A DNA stretch of 64,000 nt from Tissierella pigra (GCF_009695605.1 NZ_VUNQ01000011.1:1-64000), one strand, 5' to 3'; positions 43,903-53,397 are shown, counted from the first letter of the stretch. Translations and numbers: made by a program. Notes: generated by a model not told the origin, from the letters alone.

Positions 43903-44568
43903 ATGAATTACTGTAGCCATTGTGAAGTTAAAATACGAGGAGAACAAGAAAAGTGCCCATTATGCGGAAATATGTTATCAGATAATCATCATAATCACCA
44001 TGAAAAGATTTTTCCAAATGTTCTCCCATATTACGAAAAACATTTAGCCATTAGAATTTTACTATTTATTTCAATAGCAACTGTGGTAGTTAGCTTTTCC
44101 ATTAATATTATATTTCCTTCAAATATAAACTGGCCATTATTGTTAGTATTTGCTCTAGTTAGTATATGGCTTGGAGTTATTGCCCTTATTCAAAGAAGGT
44201 ATCATATAGCGAAAAAAATCGTTCGGCAAGTTTGTATTATATCTTTATTGGCAATTTTTTGGGATTGGCGAATAGGATGGAAAGGTTGGTCATTAGATTA
44301 TGTAATACCTATTACTTGTGTTACTGCTATGATAACTATGTATATAATAGCTCAAGTTATGAAACTTAGTACAAAGGAGTATATTACTTATACATTAATT
44401 GATGGGTTATTTGGTATTATTCCAATTTTATTTTTTATATTTGGTTGGATAAATGTAATCTACCCAACTATTATCTGTGTAACCCTAAGTATTATATCTG
44501 TATCTGCAATATTTATATTTAGAGGAAAGGATATTAAAGTTGAATTAGATAAGAGAATGCACATATAA
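43903..44568 (+). CDS. DUF6320 zinc-ribbon membrane protein
   Basis: A 221-residue protein. An N-terminal zinc ribbon (YCSHCEVKI, then EKCPLCGNML) is followed by a His-rich stretch and six membrane helices from about residue 45, matching DUF6320. It is the third gene of the hydrolase-acyltransferase operon, 15 bases from its neighbour. Its membrane location suggests the trio modifies a lipid or cell-envelope component. Exact role unknown. Confidence 0.8.
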   Translation: MNYCSHCEVKIRGEQEKCPLCGNMLSDNHHNHHEKIFPNVLPYYEKHLAIRILLFISIATVVVSFSINIIFPSNINWPLLLVFALVSIWLGVIALIQRRYHIAKKIVRQVCIISLLAIFWDWRIGWKGWSLDYVIPITCVTAMITMYIIAQVMKLSTKEYITYTLIDGLFGIIPILFFIFGWINVIYPTIICVTLSIISVSAIFIFRGKDIKVELDKRMHI

Positions 44569-44600
44569 AAGCTTCTACAAGATTTGTAGAAGCTTTATAT
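44567..44600. terminator. Bidirectional terminator
   Basis: AAAGCTTCTACAA pairs with TTGTAGAAGCTTT between the convergent DUF6320 and GGDEF genes. Confidence 0.85.
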
Positions 44601-45515
44601 TATTATTTTATTTCTCCCTGCATTTTTGGCCTCATATAGTCTATTATCCGCTATTTTTATTAGTTCATCTGTATTGATATTATCTAAATCTATTTCACTA
44701 GATTCTACAATTCCAGAACTAAATGTAATATTTATACTTATACCCTCATAGATAAAAGGTTTATTTCCAATTATATTTAATATCCTTTCCATTAGTATAT
44801 AAGCATTTTCTTTATCTGTATCTGGTAATAATAGGATAAACTCTTCTCCTCCATACCTACCAAATATGTCATAAGACCTTATATTTTGATTTATAATATT
44901 TACAAACTTAGTTAATATATAGTCTCCTGCTTGATGCCCATAGGAATCATTGATTTCTTTAAAAAGGTCAATATCTAACATAACTAGAGAAAAAGAATTT
45001 TTAACTCTTTTATAATTGTCTATGAGTTGGCTAAATCTATCCATTAAATACCATCTATTATATGAGTTGGTCAATGGATCTCTTATAACAATTTCTTTTA
45101 GTCTAGCTTCTAAAAGTTTTCTTTCTGTTATATCATGTTTTACAGCTAAATAGTAGGTAAGTATTCCTTCTTTATTATATATGGGAGTAATTCTAGAATC
45201 CTCATAATATAAGCTTCCATCTTTTCTCCTATTTATTAACTCACCATTCCAGACTCCACCATTGGATATGGTATACCACATTTGTTCATATATCTCTGAA
45301 GGGGTAATCTCAGATTTTAAAATCCTTGGAGTTTTTCCTATGGCCTCTTGCCTAGAATAGCCTGTGACTTTTTCAAATACTGGATTCACATATATAATAT
45401 CACCTTCTATATTTGTAATAAGTATTACAACAGAAGATTGATCTATTGCTGTAGATAATATATTTCTTTCGTTTTCAATATCAAAATCTATTTTTTCTTT
45501 ATCTTTATTTTCCAT
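44595..45515 (-). CDS. PAS-GGDEF diguanylate cyclase
   Basis: A PAS domain with PAC motif at about 20-135 (VVILITNIEGDIIYVNPVFEKVTGYSRQEAIGK; YYLAVKHDITERK) is followed by a GGDEF domain with active site RYGGEEF and the DIDLFKEINDSYGHQAGD metal/nucleotide segment. It makes cyclic di-GMP from two GTP and should be active as the GG(E)EF core is intact. No membrane segment, so a cytoplasmic sensor. The ATG at 45515 has AGGTG upstream. Confidence 0.92.
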   Translation of the reverse strand: MENKDKEKIDFDIENERNILSTAIDQSSVVILITNIEGDIIYVNPVFEKVTGYSRQEAIGKTPRILKSEITPSEIYEQMWYTISNGGVWNGELINRRKDGSLYYEDSRITPIYNKEGILTYYLAVKHDITERKLLEARLKEIVIRDPLTNSYNRWYLMDRFSQLIDNYKRVKNSFSLVMLDIDLFKEINDSYGHQAGDYILTKFVNIINQNIRSYDIFGRYGGEEFILLLPDTDKENAYILMERILNIIGNKPFIYEGISINITFSSGIVESSEIDLDNINTDELIKIADNRLYEAKNAGRNKIII

Positions 45516-45601
45516 ATCTATCACCTTTACACTAGTTAGCTTAGATTCTATCTTATTTTTTATCTATTGTAAAGATATTAAATTCATTCCAAATAATGTA
45601 T

Positions 45602-45630
45602 AAAAAAGAGCCTCTTTTTAAGAAGCTCTT
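45602..45630 (-). terminator. Terminator after ATP-grasp gene
   Basis: AAGAGC...GCTCTT with TTTTTTAT on the minus strand. The stem overlaps the last codons of the ATP-grasp gene. Confidence 0.7.
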
Positions 45631-46421
45631 GGAAATGTTGGATTAATAGGTGTAAAGTCAGGGTCTCTGCTAATATATTCATAAATATATTTTTCTACTG
45701 AAATACCCATATTTCTTAAGCCTTCGTTACCAAACATTACATTGTATTCTAATATATATAGTCTATTATCTACTACTACAACATCAAATCCTGCATGATT
45801 TATATTTAATTCTTTTGCTACATTTTCTACTAATTCAATAGCTTCCTTAGGTACATTATCATAATCATAAGTTGCACCTTTTGCTATATTGTTATGAAAC
45901 TGTCCTTCTCCTGCAATTCTCCAATAAGCTCCAATTACTTTATCTCCTACATATACAATTCTAATATCCCTATCTATAGGAAGTTTTTCTTGAATATATA
46001 TAGACTCATTGGTTTCTATATAAGATTTAAGTTCTTCTCTATTTTCTACTAAAAAAACTCCTCTGCCCATGGAGCTTTTGATTTCCTTCGCAACTAAGGG
46101 GTAGCCAAACTCCTCTTCTATAGTTTCTATATTTATACGATCCTTGCTTGTTATTTGAGTATAAGGTATGTTTTTAGGAAATATAGCTTGTAATACCCTA
46201 GTAGTCTCAACTTTATTATGCCCTAGTTGATAAGTGCTAATGTTTGGAAATATCTTTTTCTTTAACCCATATACCAATGTATTTACCTGCCAGTATTCAG
46301 GAAATAAAATATAATCTGCTTCTTTAATCTTATCCATTTCCATTAACATATTTTCTGGCTTAATATAGGTAACATTAGGCATTCCTAATGTCCTAAAAGG
46401 ATTAAATGTAACTATTCTCAT
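45618..46421 (-). CDS. ATP-grasp family ligase (RimK-like)
   Basis: A protein of about 267 residues with the ATP-grasp core: GYPLVAKEIKSSMGRGVFLV (phosphate-binding Lys and small loop), IYIQEKLPIDRDIRIVYVGDKVIGAYWRIA, and INHAGFDVVVVDNRLYILEYNVMFGNEGL (metal-binding Asp/Glu/Asn). This resembles RimK/lysine-biosynthesis-type carboxylate-amine ligases that add amino acids to a carboxylate. No carrier protein (LysW) is adjacent. The ATG at 46421 follows GAAAGGATGG; an upstream frame start at 46481 lacks a site. Confidence 0.82.
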   Translation of the reverse strand: MRIVTFNPFRTLGMPNVTYIKPENMLMEMDKIKEADYILFPEYWQVNTLVYGLKKKIFPNISTYQLGHNKVETTRVLQAIFPKNIPYTQITSKDRINIETIEEEFGYPLVAKEIKSSMGRGVFLVENREELKSYIETNESIYIQEKLPIDRDIRIVYVGDKVIGAYWRIAGEGQFHNNIAKGATYDYDNVPKEAIELVENVAKELNINHAGFDVVVVDNRLYILEYNVMFGNEGLRNMGISVEKYIYEYISRDPDFTPINPTFPRAS

Positions 46422-46535
46422 GATACCATCCTTTCTAATTTGTGACAAAAATATTTTACTCTTAAAAAGGACTTTTAGCAATATATTTTTTACTGGAAAA
46501 AGATATTTTTGAAGAAAACTTTTTTATGTATTCAC

Positions 46536-46660
46536 AACAATGCTAAAAATAATAAAAATACTAAGAGAACATTTGCAGGACACGATTTAATTCTTAGCTT
46601 ACATGAACTTTAGAATTATTCGTGTCCAAAACTGTGAACGTGGATTTTTATTATTTTTTT
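46536..46660. repeat. Long imperfect inverted repeat
   Basis: Outer arms AAAATAATAAAAAT (near 46545-46558) and its complement (near 46644-46657) enclose an inner pair GGACACGA-TTAATTCT / AGAATTA-TTCGTGTCC. The whole could fold into a stem-loop of more than 100 bases in the gap between the ATP-grasp gene and lipA. Either a small mobile remnant or a structured RNA. Confidence 0.55.
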
Positions 46661-46696
46661 ATTCACTGTCAATAGTAACAAAGATTTTTTTATGTA

Positions 46697-47539
46697 TTAA
46701 AAATCTTCTGCATAGTAGGAACTTCTAACAAGAGGTGATGATGCTACCCTCTTAAATCCCATAGATAAAGCTATCTCTTTATATTCGTCAAATTGTTCAG
46801 GTGTAATATACTCCACTACTTCTATATGTGACGAAGTAGGTTGCAGATATTGTCCTAGTGTTAACATATCACACTCTACTTCTCGAAGTCTCTTAAATAC
46901 ATCTATTACCTGTTCTTTAGTCTCACCTAGTCCCAACATCATACCAGATTTTGTCATCATATTGGGCTTTACTTTCTTTACATAACTAAGTAGTTCTAAT
47001 GATCTTTCAAATATTGCCATTGGCCTAACTTCATCATATAATTCTGGTACAGTTTCTACATTATGATTTAATACATTTGGTTCTGAATCTATAATAATAT
47101 CTATTAACTTTTTATTCCCCTGCATATCTGGTATAAGCAGTTCAATAGTTACATTTGGTGTTCTCTTTCTTATTTCTTTTACAACATTTGCAAATTGATT
47201 TGCTCCTTGGTCTGGTAAATCATCTCTAGTGACAGATGTAATAACAGTATGTTTTAAATTAAGTTTTTCTATAGCCTTAGCTACATTTTCTGGTTCTTTT
47301 AAATTTACCTTATCTGGCATTTCCCTAGTTACATTACAAAAAGTACAATTTCTAGTACAGTTTCTGCCTAGTATCATAAAAGTAGCTGTTCCTCTTGCAA
47401 AACACTCCATTCTATTGGGACAATTGGCTTCATCACATACTGTATTTAAAGAAAGATCCGATAATAAAGATTTAACTTTGTTAGATACGACTCCTCCTTG
47501 CATTTTTACTCTAATCCACTCTGGTTTTCTTAATCGCAT
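46697..47539 (-). CDS. lipA: Lipoyl synthase
   Basis: A 280-residue radical-SAM enzyme inserting two sulfurs into octanoyl groups. It carries the auxiliary cluster motif CDEANCPNRMEC and the radical-SAM motif CTRNCTFC. The C-terminal RSSY serine ligand (LVRSSYYAEDF) is present. Its start overlaps the lplA end by ten bases, with GGAGG in lplA, so the two are coupled. It would lipoylate 2-oxoacid dehydrogenase or glycine cleavage H protein. Confidence 0.96.
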   Translation of the reverse strand: MRLRKPEWIRVKMQGGVVSNKVKSLLSDLSLNTVCDEANCPNRMECFARGTATFMILGRNCTRNCTFCNVTREMPDKVNLKEPENVAKAIEKLNLKHTVITSVTRDDLPDQGANQFANVVKEIRKRTPNVTIELLIPDMQGNKKLIDIIIDSEPNVLNHNVETVPELYDEVRPMAIFERSLELLSYVKKVKPNMMTKSGMMLGLGETKEQVIDVFKRLREVECDMLTLGQYLQPTSSHIEVVEYITPEQFDEYKEIALSMGFKRVASSPLVRSSYYAEDF

Positions 47540-48555
47540 TGGCTTACCTCCATATCTAATTCTATATCCAGTAATCCTTCAATAAATTCCTTTGCTGATA
47601 ATCCATGAATATAGTCATTTATATTTATTGTATTTAATACAGCTTCTAAAGCATTTATATTATGTTTTACCCCCATTAGTTTTTCTTCCAACTCTTTGAT
47701 ATTTTTTTCTCCGAAAAAATCCCCATAAATAGAGATATTCTCTATTTGACCACTTTCCACCTCTAAATGATACTCAACCACTCCACTTGGATATTTTCTA
47801 GAATTTGTATATCTATAGTTAGGACTCTTTCCATAGTTCCAATCCCAAGTTTCAAATCTATTTTTAACTATTTTATCTATTTCTTTTAAATCTTTTTCAT
47901 TAAATTCATATATGGTTTCTATTCCATGGGTTTTTATTACATAGTTTTTTAAGTACTCTCTAAATTCCAGTAAATCCATTTTTTCGTCTATATGTTCAAT
48001 AATATTAGTTACTCTAGCTCCCACGGATTTCACCGATTTATCTACAAACTTTATAGGCTTACTTTTAAGTGCCAAAGATAATTTTGACATATCGCAATTA
48101 TATAGTAGCGTTCCATGGTGAAGCAGTTTGTCCTTCTGAGAGTATTGTGCATTTCCAGAAAACTTCTTCCCACCTATTACTATATCATTTCTTCCTGTAA
48201 ATTCTGCATTTGCCCCTAAAGACTTTAAGGCATTGATTACTGGTAATGCAAATTTTTCAAATCCATTTTTTACTTTAGTCTCTAGGGAATTTCTATAAGT
48301 AATAAATGTAAAATTCATATTTCCCAAATCATTATAAACAGTTCCACCACCTGATAATCTTCTAACTACTGTAATATGATTTTCCTCAACATAATCTAAA
48401 TTTATTTCAGATATGGTATTCTGATTTCTACCAATAAGTATAGAAGGTTTATTTATCCATAACATAAAAATCTCTTCATCAAAGTTATTCATTAGATATT
48501 CTTCCGCAGCATGGTTAAAGAATGGATCATTGCTATTATTTATTACATAAATCAT
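47530..48555 (-). CDS. lplA: Lipoate-protein ligase A
   Basis: A ligase of about 341 residues. It has NDPFFNHAAEEYLM, the RRLSGGGTVYNDLGNMNFTF lipoyl/ATP loop, GRNDIVIGGKKFSGNAQY with catalytic Lys, and the C-terminal LplA accessory domain from about residue 250. It attaches free lipoate to apoproteins in two steps through lipoyl-AMP. Together with lipA it provides salvage and synthesis. The ATG at 48555 has AGGAGG upstream, so the earlier ATG at 48573 is rejected. Confidence 0.93.
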   Translation of the reverse strand: MIYVINNSNDPFFNHAAEEYLMNNFDEEIFMLWINKPSILIGRNQNTISEINLDYVEENHITVVRRLSGGGTVYNDLGNMNFTFITYRNSLETKVKNGFEKFALPVINALKSLGANAEFTGRNDIVIGGKKFSGNAQYSQKDKLLHHGTLLYNCDMSKLSLALKSKPIKFVDKSVKSVGARVTNIIEHIDEKMDLLEFREYLKNYVIKTHGIETIYEFNEKDLKEIDKIVKNRFETWDWNYGKSPNYRYTNSRKYPSGVVEYHLEVESGQIENISIYGDFFGEKNIKELEEKLMGVKHNINALEAVLNTININDYIHGLSAKEFIEGLLDIELDMEVSQCD

Positions 48556-48665
48556 TAGAGTCCTCCTATTCATATGAACTATTCTAGTATAATTATATAC
48601 AATAGTTCTACTACTTTCAATATTTCCATATTAAAGTATATTTCTTCAATCTAATTATAATTTAA

Positions 48666-48717
48666 AAAACACACTTAAAAAGTTAAGAATAAATTTAACT
48701 TTTTGAGTGTATTTTTA
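48666..48717. terminator. Bidirectional terminator
   Basis: ACACTTAAAAAGTTAA pairs with TTAACTTTTTGAGTGT and is followed by ATTTTT. It lies downstream of the 44-residue open frame. Confidence 0.75.
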
Positions 48718-48739
48718 AGTAAATCAAATTTCAGTATTT

Positions 48740-48874
48740 CTATTCTTCAGTAGCAATTACAATTTTCTTTATGGGTTTTCCTAACTCCTTCTCTAACATT
48801 TCAATGATTTCCACATTAGGTATTCCTATAATTCCAATTGACGCTGCGTCTTTTCTTCCATACTTCTTTAACAT
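48740..48874 (-). CDS. Small hypothetical protein, 44 residues
   Basis: An open frame from ATG with GGAG eight bases upstream, encoding MLKKYGRKDAASIGIIGIP followed by a helix-like EIIEMLEKELGKPIKKI. The alternation of strand and helix looks protein-like, and a terminator follows. It could also be the C-terminal remnant of a larger alpha/beta protein. Function unknown. Confidence 0.45.
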   Translation of the reverse strand: MLKKYGRKDAASIGIIGIPNVEIIEMLEKELGKPIKKIVIATEE

Positions 48875-48893
48875 ATAAGCACTCCTTATAATA

Positions 48894-49631
48894 TTATCTA
48901 GACAGTATTATAAAATTTATAAATGCAATAATCCATAAATGTAATGGATAGAAAACATAGAAAAAATATTTGCCGAATTTATTATTCAATCCTCTTTCTC
49001 CATTATATAATGCTATAAAAGGAAAAACAAAGAAATAGTATATTTCACTTCTTAGAAGTATTGCTATAATTTCCACAGCTATATACCCTAAAAATCTTTC
49101 CCCTTTCTTATTGTGTAAAAAATATGTAATTAACATAAATGGTAATAATACAACACCCCATTCTGACCAGAAACCTATAATAAAGCATATTGCTGACATC
49201 ATTAAAAATAAAGACCGTACAATACCTTTGCTATCTTTACTCCATATGATGAATGAAATACATAATACTCCAGCTACAATAGTGGGACATATAAAGGTTC
49301 TAATTTTTAGATATATATAATTGGATTCAACTATTGTTGAGCTGAAATTTATAAGTAAGTATGTTAAAAGCTTATTACCTGCTAATACCAAAATCGTCCA
49401 CATAACTAATCGCAAACAATATCTTTTTAAATTCCTAGTATATATAATTCCCTCAATAGCTAAATATGCAAACATAGGAGCTACACATCTTGAAATAATT
49501 AAAAAAACATGTGCTAAGTCATCGGAAACAAAATTATATCCAAATTCCAAATGATTCAACACCATCAAAAAAGCCATAATAAGCTTAATCTGAAATCCAT
49601 TTAATCCCCTACGTTGAGTCATTACCTCCAT
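48894..49631 (-). CDS. TraX family membrane protein
   Basis: A protein of about 245 residues with seven or eight hydrophobic segments. It begins MTQRRGLNGFQIKLIMAFLMVLNHLEF, the TraX family start with its conserved His, followed by RCVAPMFAYLAIEGIIYTRNLKRYCLRL. TraX acetylates F-pilin in enterobacteria. Chromosomal homologues in Firmicutes are widespread and are presumed membrane acyltransferases with unknown targets. Start placed at ATG 49631 because AAAGGATG precedes it. Confidence 0.88.
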   Translation of the reverse strand: MEVMTQRRGLNGFQIKLIMAFLMVLNHLEFGYNFVSDDLAHVFLIISRCVAPMFAYLAIEGIIYTRNLKRYCLRLVMWTILVLAGNKLLTYLLINFSSTIVESNYIYLKIRTFICPTIVAGVLCISFIIWSKDSKGIVRSLFLMMSAICFIIGFWSEWGVVLLPFMLITYFLHNKKGERFLGYIAVEIIAILLRSEIYYFFVFPFIALYNGERGLNNKFGKYFFYVFYPLHLWIIAFINFIILSR

Positions 49632-49899
49632 AAAATAGCACATCCTTTCTCAACTAATTATAATATATCCTAGCAAATAACATAATTTGAAAGAAATTAC
49701 TTTTCTTCTGTTATCCTATCATATTTATTGCCAATTAGGAAATGTAAATTATTAAGCTGAAGTTTTTCCCTAAATAATGTTGTAGATTTCTTAATTGCAA
49801 AAGGTTATTATACCAAGAAAGAAAATAGAGCTACTCTCAATTAAACATTTTTTTGCAATGACACTGCAAGAATTAACTATTATAGATTATAAAAACGTT

Positions 49900-51246
49900 T
49901 TATATTAAATTAACTTCCTTTGAACTATTCATTTTTATATATACAATAGATACTAAAATAGAGGTTATAGATGCTACTGGTCCAGTTAAACCTAATCCTA
50001 TTAAACCTTTTTGAAGTACTATGGTCATCAAAAATGCTACTGGTATTCTAACTGCTATAGATGATACTATCCCATTTATCATGGTAAAATTAGTTCTTCC
50101 ACTTCCATTTAAATATCCATTTAAATTAAATTTAATGGCAACTAAGATAAAATCTATACTAAATGTTTTTAAATATTTACCTCCTGCATTTACTACATCT
50201 GCATCAGCTTTAAATATTCCCATTATAGATTGAGGGTGTGCTTGAGCCCATACGAAAAAAAATAAGGAGCATATAAAAGATATTAATATACTTATCTTTA
50301 AGGCTTTCATAGCCCTTTCTGGTTTATTAGCCCCTATGTTTTGAGCAGTTAGTGCTGCTAAGGCATAGGATATGGACATAGGTGGAAGCATTGAAAATAC
50401 TTCAAATTTAGCCACTACACCTACTGCTGCTGACTCTGCTAGCCCCATACTATTGGCAATACCAGCTATAACCAAGAAAGAAGCCCAAAGCAATACTTCT
50501 TGTAAAGATAAAGGTGCTCCAACTTTTAGTAGCATTGACATCTTGTCCTTTTTTATTTTAAAGTTTCCCAATTTAAATTCAAATATAAAGTTTCTTTTGG
50601 CTAAATATATTATTGCCAAAACCATACTAATCCCTTGTGATAATATAGTAGCTAGGGCAGCTCCTGCTGCTCTCATATCAAATACTCCCACTAAAATTAA
50701 ATCTAAAACTATATTAGTTACACAAGCTATGGCAATAAAATATACTGGTCTTTTAGAATCTCCTAACCCTCGCAGAATAGAGCTTATGGCATTATATCCA
50801 AATATAAATATAACTCCAGAAGAACATATCATTACATATTTAACAGTATCTGCATAAGCCTCTGGTGGTGTTTTCAAAATATTAAGTAAAGGTTTTGTCA
50901 GTATAAACATCAAAACAGTTATAAACAATGATACAATTGCACCTGAGGATAGTAAACTTCCTATGGTTTCAGATACATCATTATTTCTCTTTGCTCCATA
51001 ATACTGTCCAACTAAAATAGTCCCTGCCATAGTGAGTCCAATTATTAATCCATTTACAATTTGCATAACTTGTGTACCAATGGCTACAGATGATAGTCCA
51101 GCAGTATCTGTAAATAGACCTACAATTAATAAATCTGCTGTTCCATATAAAGCCTGTAGAATATTTGCTATTATAAAGGGAATCGAAAAACTTATAAGCG
51201 ATTTATAAATACTCCCTTCAGTTAAACTTTGTTCAAGTTGTTTCAA
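49900..51246 (-). CDS. MATE family efflux transporter
   Basis: A 448-residue transporter with twelve helices and the MATE start TEGSIYKSLISFSIPFIIANILQALYG and LIVGLFTDTAGLSSVAIG. It is a different subgroup from the MATE at 17656, as residues differ throughout. TTG start with GGAGGAG. Divergent from the AraC-type regulator at 51393 across a 146-base gap, the usual layout of a regulated pump. Confidence 0.9.
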   Translation of the reverse strand: MKQLEQSLTEGSIYKSLISFSIPFIIANILQALYGTADLLIVGLFTDTAGLSSVAIGTQVMQIVNGLIIGLTMAGTILVGQYYGAKRNNDVSETIGSLLSSGAIVSLFITVLMFILTKPLLNILKTPPEAYADTVKYVMICSSGVIFIFGYNAISSILRGLGDSKRPVYFIAIACVTNIVLDLILVGVFDMRAAGAALATILSQGISMVLAIIYLAKRNFIFEFKLGNFKIKKDKMSMLLKVGAPLSLQEVLLWASFLVIAGIANSMGLAESAAVGVVAKFEVFSMLPPMSISYALAALTAQNIGANKPERAMKALKISILISFICSLFFFVWAQAHPQSIMGIFKADADVVNAGGKYLKTFSIDFILVAIKFNLNGYLNGSGRTNFTMINGIVSSIAVRIPVAFLMTIVLQKGLIGLGLTGPVASITSILVSIVYIKMNSSKEVNLI

Positions 51247-51392
51247 TTGATTCTCCTCCTTCTAATACCTTTTCAATTTATTATATGGATTTTCTCAATT
51301 ATATCTTATATCTATAATTATATTATGATAAACTAGTTACAATCCATAAGTATATTGTCATAAACTAAAACTATATTAGCGAGGTCTTTAAT

Positions 51393-52286
51393 ATGTATTT
51401 AAATACTTTCAATGTTAATAGTAATTTACAATCAAAAATGGAATATGGCACTCTTGAATTTCCCTTAGAAGTCTTTTATGACGATTTATATAAATATGAT
51501 ATGAATTTTATTCGTTGGCATTGGCATAAGGAAATTCAGTTTGCCATTGTACAAAAAGGCGTTGTTGAATTTTTCTTCTTAGATGAATCCTTTCAGCTAT
51601 CGGAAGGAAATGGTTTATTTATTAATTCAAATAGTCTTCATCAAATGAAGCCGATTACTCCAGACTGTGTAGTAGTCAATATAGTATTTAATCACACATT
51701 AATAGGTGGACACAATTTATCCCTTATAGATAGGAAATATATATATCCTATTGTAAATAATAGTAGTCTTGATTTTCTACTTTTAGATAATACCATTAAG
51801 TGGAATAAGGATATAATTATAAAATTATTTGAGATTTATGATTTCCATAAGAATCGTGATTTCGGATATGAACTTTCCATAAAAAATAATCTATGTAGTT
51901 TATGGCTAATTTTAGCTTATAATTTAGTTCCAAATTTAAATTTATCATCTAAGCTTCATAAACATGAAGAAGAAAGAATCAAAATTATCCTTGAATATAT
52001 TCATAATAACTTTTCAAATAATATTAGTCTCAAAGATATATCTGATTCTGTTCATATTAGTAAATCAGAATGTTGTCGATGTTTTAAAAAATATTTGAAA
52101 ATGTCACCTTTTGAGTATCTTATGCAATATAGAATAGTAGAAGCCTTGAGCCTTATACAAAATACCACTAAATCCATAACCGAAATTATGTGTTTAGTGG
52201 GATTTAATGATGCAAGTTATTTTACAAAGATATTTAAACGATTTACTAATTGTACTCCTACTGAATATCGAAAACAATTTAATTAA
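51393..52286 (+). CDS. AraC family transcriptional regulator
   Basis: A 297-residue regulator: an N-terminal cupin sensor (IRWHWHKEIQFAIVQKGVVEFFFLDESFQL, with WHWH metal-like residues) and a C-terminal double helix-turn-helix (ISLKDISDSVHISKSECCRCFKKYLKMSPFEYLMQYR; EIMCLVGFNDASYFTKIFKRFTNCTPTEYRKQF). It diverges from and likely controls the MATE gene in response to a small ligand. GAGG precedes the ATG. Confidence 0.92.
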   Translation: MYLNTFNVNSNLQSKMEYGTLEFPLEVFYDDLYKYDMNFIRWHWHKEIQFAIVQKGVVEFFFLDESFQLSEGNGLFINSNSLHQMKPITPDCVVVNIVFNHTLIGGHNLSLIDRKYIYPIVNNSSLDFLLLDNTIKWNKDIIIKLFEIYDFHKNRDFGYELSIKNNLCSLWLILAYNLVPNLNLSSKLHKHEEERIKIILEYIHNNFSNNISLKDISDSVHISKSECCRCFKKYLKMSPFEYLMQYRIVEALSLIQNTTKSITEIMCLVGFNDASYFTKIFKRFTNCTPTEYRKQFN

Positions 52287-52434
52287 AAGCCCTATCTATT
52301 TTTCAATAGAGATTATAATTTTCTTTTTAAATAATCCTTTACCAATTAACAAAATACTCCTTCCCTCTTTCTCAACTAATTATAATCTATCTTAGTAAAT
52401 ATCATAGTCTGAAATAAATTATTAGTCTCTCATA

Positions 52435-53017
52435 CTAAATCATCCCAAGTATTAATTCATACAATAAGTATTTTTCACCAATATCAATATTTATGTATTC
52501 TAAAAATATATCATCATAAAAACCTCCTGATGAAATAACTCCTATTCCAAGACCTTCACATATCAAGCATATATTCTGTGCAAGATGTCCTGCCTCAATA
52601 TTTAAAAATCTATATGCTCTATCTTGATATTTCATTCCTTTTATACTCATATCTCCTACTATATATATATTAAATGAAGATCCATAACAAAAATGTTCAT
52701 TTGCAGTAATAAAATTATATTCTTCTTTAGAAAAATTATCTTTTATTATATATAAGCTATTGTCTAGATTATTATATAAGTATATTCCAGCTTCCAGTTC
52801 CTCTACATTTAAAACTGTTACAAATAAGTACATAGAGTCAATTGCACCAGAACTTGCATAAGGTGTTAAGTTTGCTTTTGGATAGAACATAAATTCATCT
52901 AATCGTCCTGTAACAAAGCTGGAGTAAAATAAAACTTTTGTAAAGTCCATTAAACTTATAGGTTGTTTTGAAAACTCTCTTTTTGTTCTTCTCACTTGTA
53001 TTGAATTTATTTGATCT
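52435..53017 (-). pseudogene. 5'-truncated SagB-type nitroreductase-like gene
   Basis: Minus-strand protein with the SagB/ThcOx dehydrogenase pattern: RRTKREFSKQPISLMDFTKVLFYSS, TPYASSGAIDSMYLFV, YQDRAYRFLNIEAGHLAQNICLICEGLGIGVISSGGF. These flavoenzymes oxidise azolines in peptide natural products. Codons continue in frame beyond the GTG at 52995 (ILSSDQINSIQV) right up to the IS end at 53018, so the start and N-terminus have been cut away by the IS insertion. No precursor peptide or YcaO gene is nearby. Confidence 0.7.
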
Positions 53018-53103
53018 GATGATAGAATAAAAAACGGAGAACATAAATATGATATATCCTTGAATCTGGTATAATAATTATAACAGATAAGGAGAGGTTA
53101 TTT

Positions 53104-53397
53104 ATGGGAACAAAAAAACATTACACTAAAGAATTTAAACAAGATGCAGTTAATTATTATTATTCATCTGGGAAATCAATCAAAGCAGTAGCAGAAGATC
53201 TAAAAATTAGTGCTACAGGTCTTAATAACTGGATTCAAAACTCCAAAATGAATGATGGAGTAGTAAATCATAGAGGCTCTGGTAATTACTCATCAGACGC
53301 AGAAAAAGAAATTGCAAAACTAAAAAAAGAACTTAGAGACAAAGAGGATGCACTTGAAATACTAAAAAAGGCCATAGGCATACTGAACAAAGATTAA
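53104..53397 (+). CDS. IS3-family transposase OrfA
   Basis: A 97-residue protein with an HTH (KKHYTKEFKQDAVNYYYSS; SATGLNNWI) and a leucine-zipper tail (EIAKLKKELRDKEDALEILKKAIG). GGAGAGG precedes the ATG. The A6G stretch at 53366-53372 is a suitable -1 slippage site towards orfB. It is identical in sequence to the copy at 62854-63147. Confidence 0.93.
   Translation: MGTKKHYTKEFKQDAVNYYYSSGKSIKAVAEDLKISATGLNNWIQNSKMNDGVVNHRGSGNYSSDAEKEIAKLKKELRDKEDALEILKKAIGILNKD

Noticed and set aside
46536-46660. Cyclic di-GMP riboswitch near the diguanylate cyclase
   Set aside because: The stem-loop lacks the GEMM conserved core and is separated from the GGDEF gene by the ATP-grasp gene.
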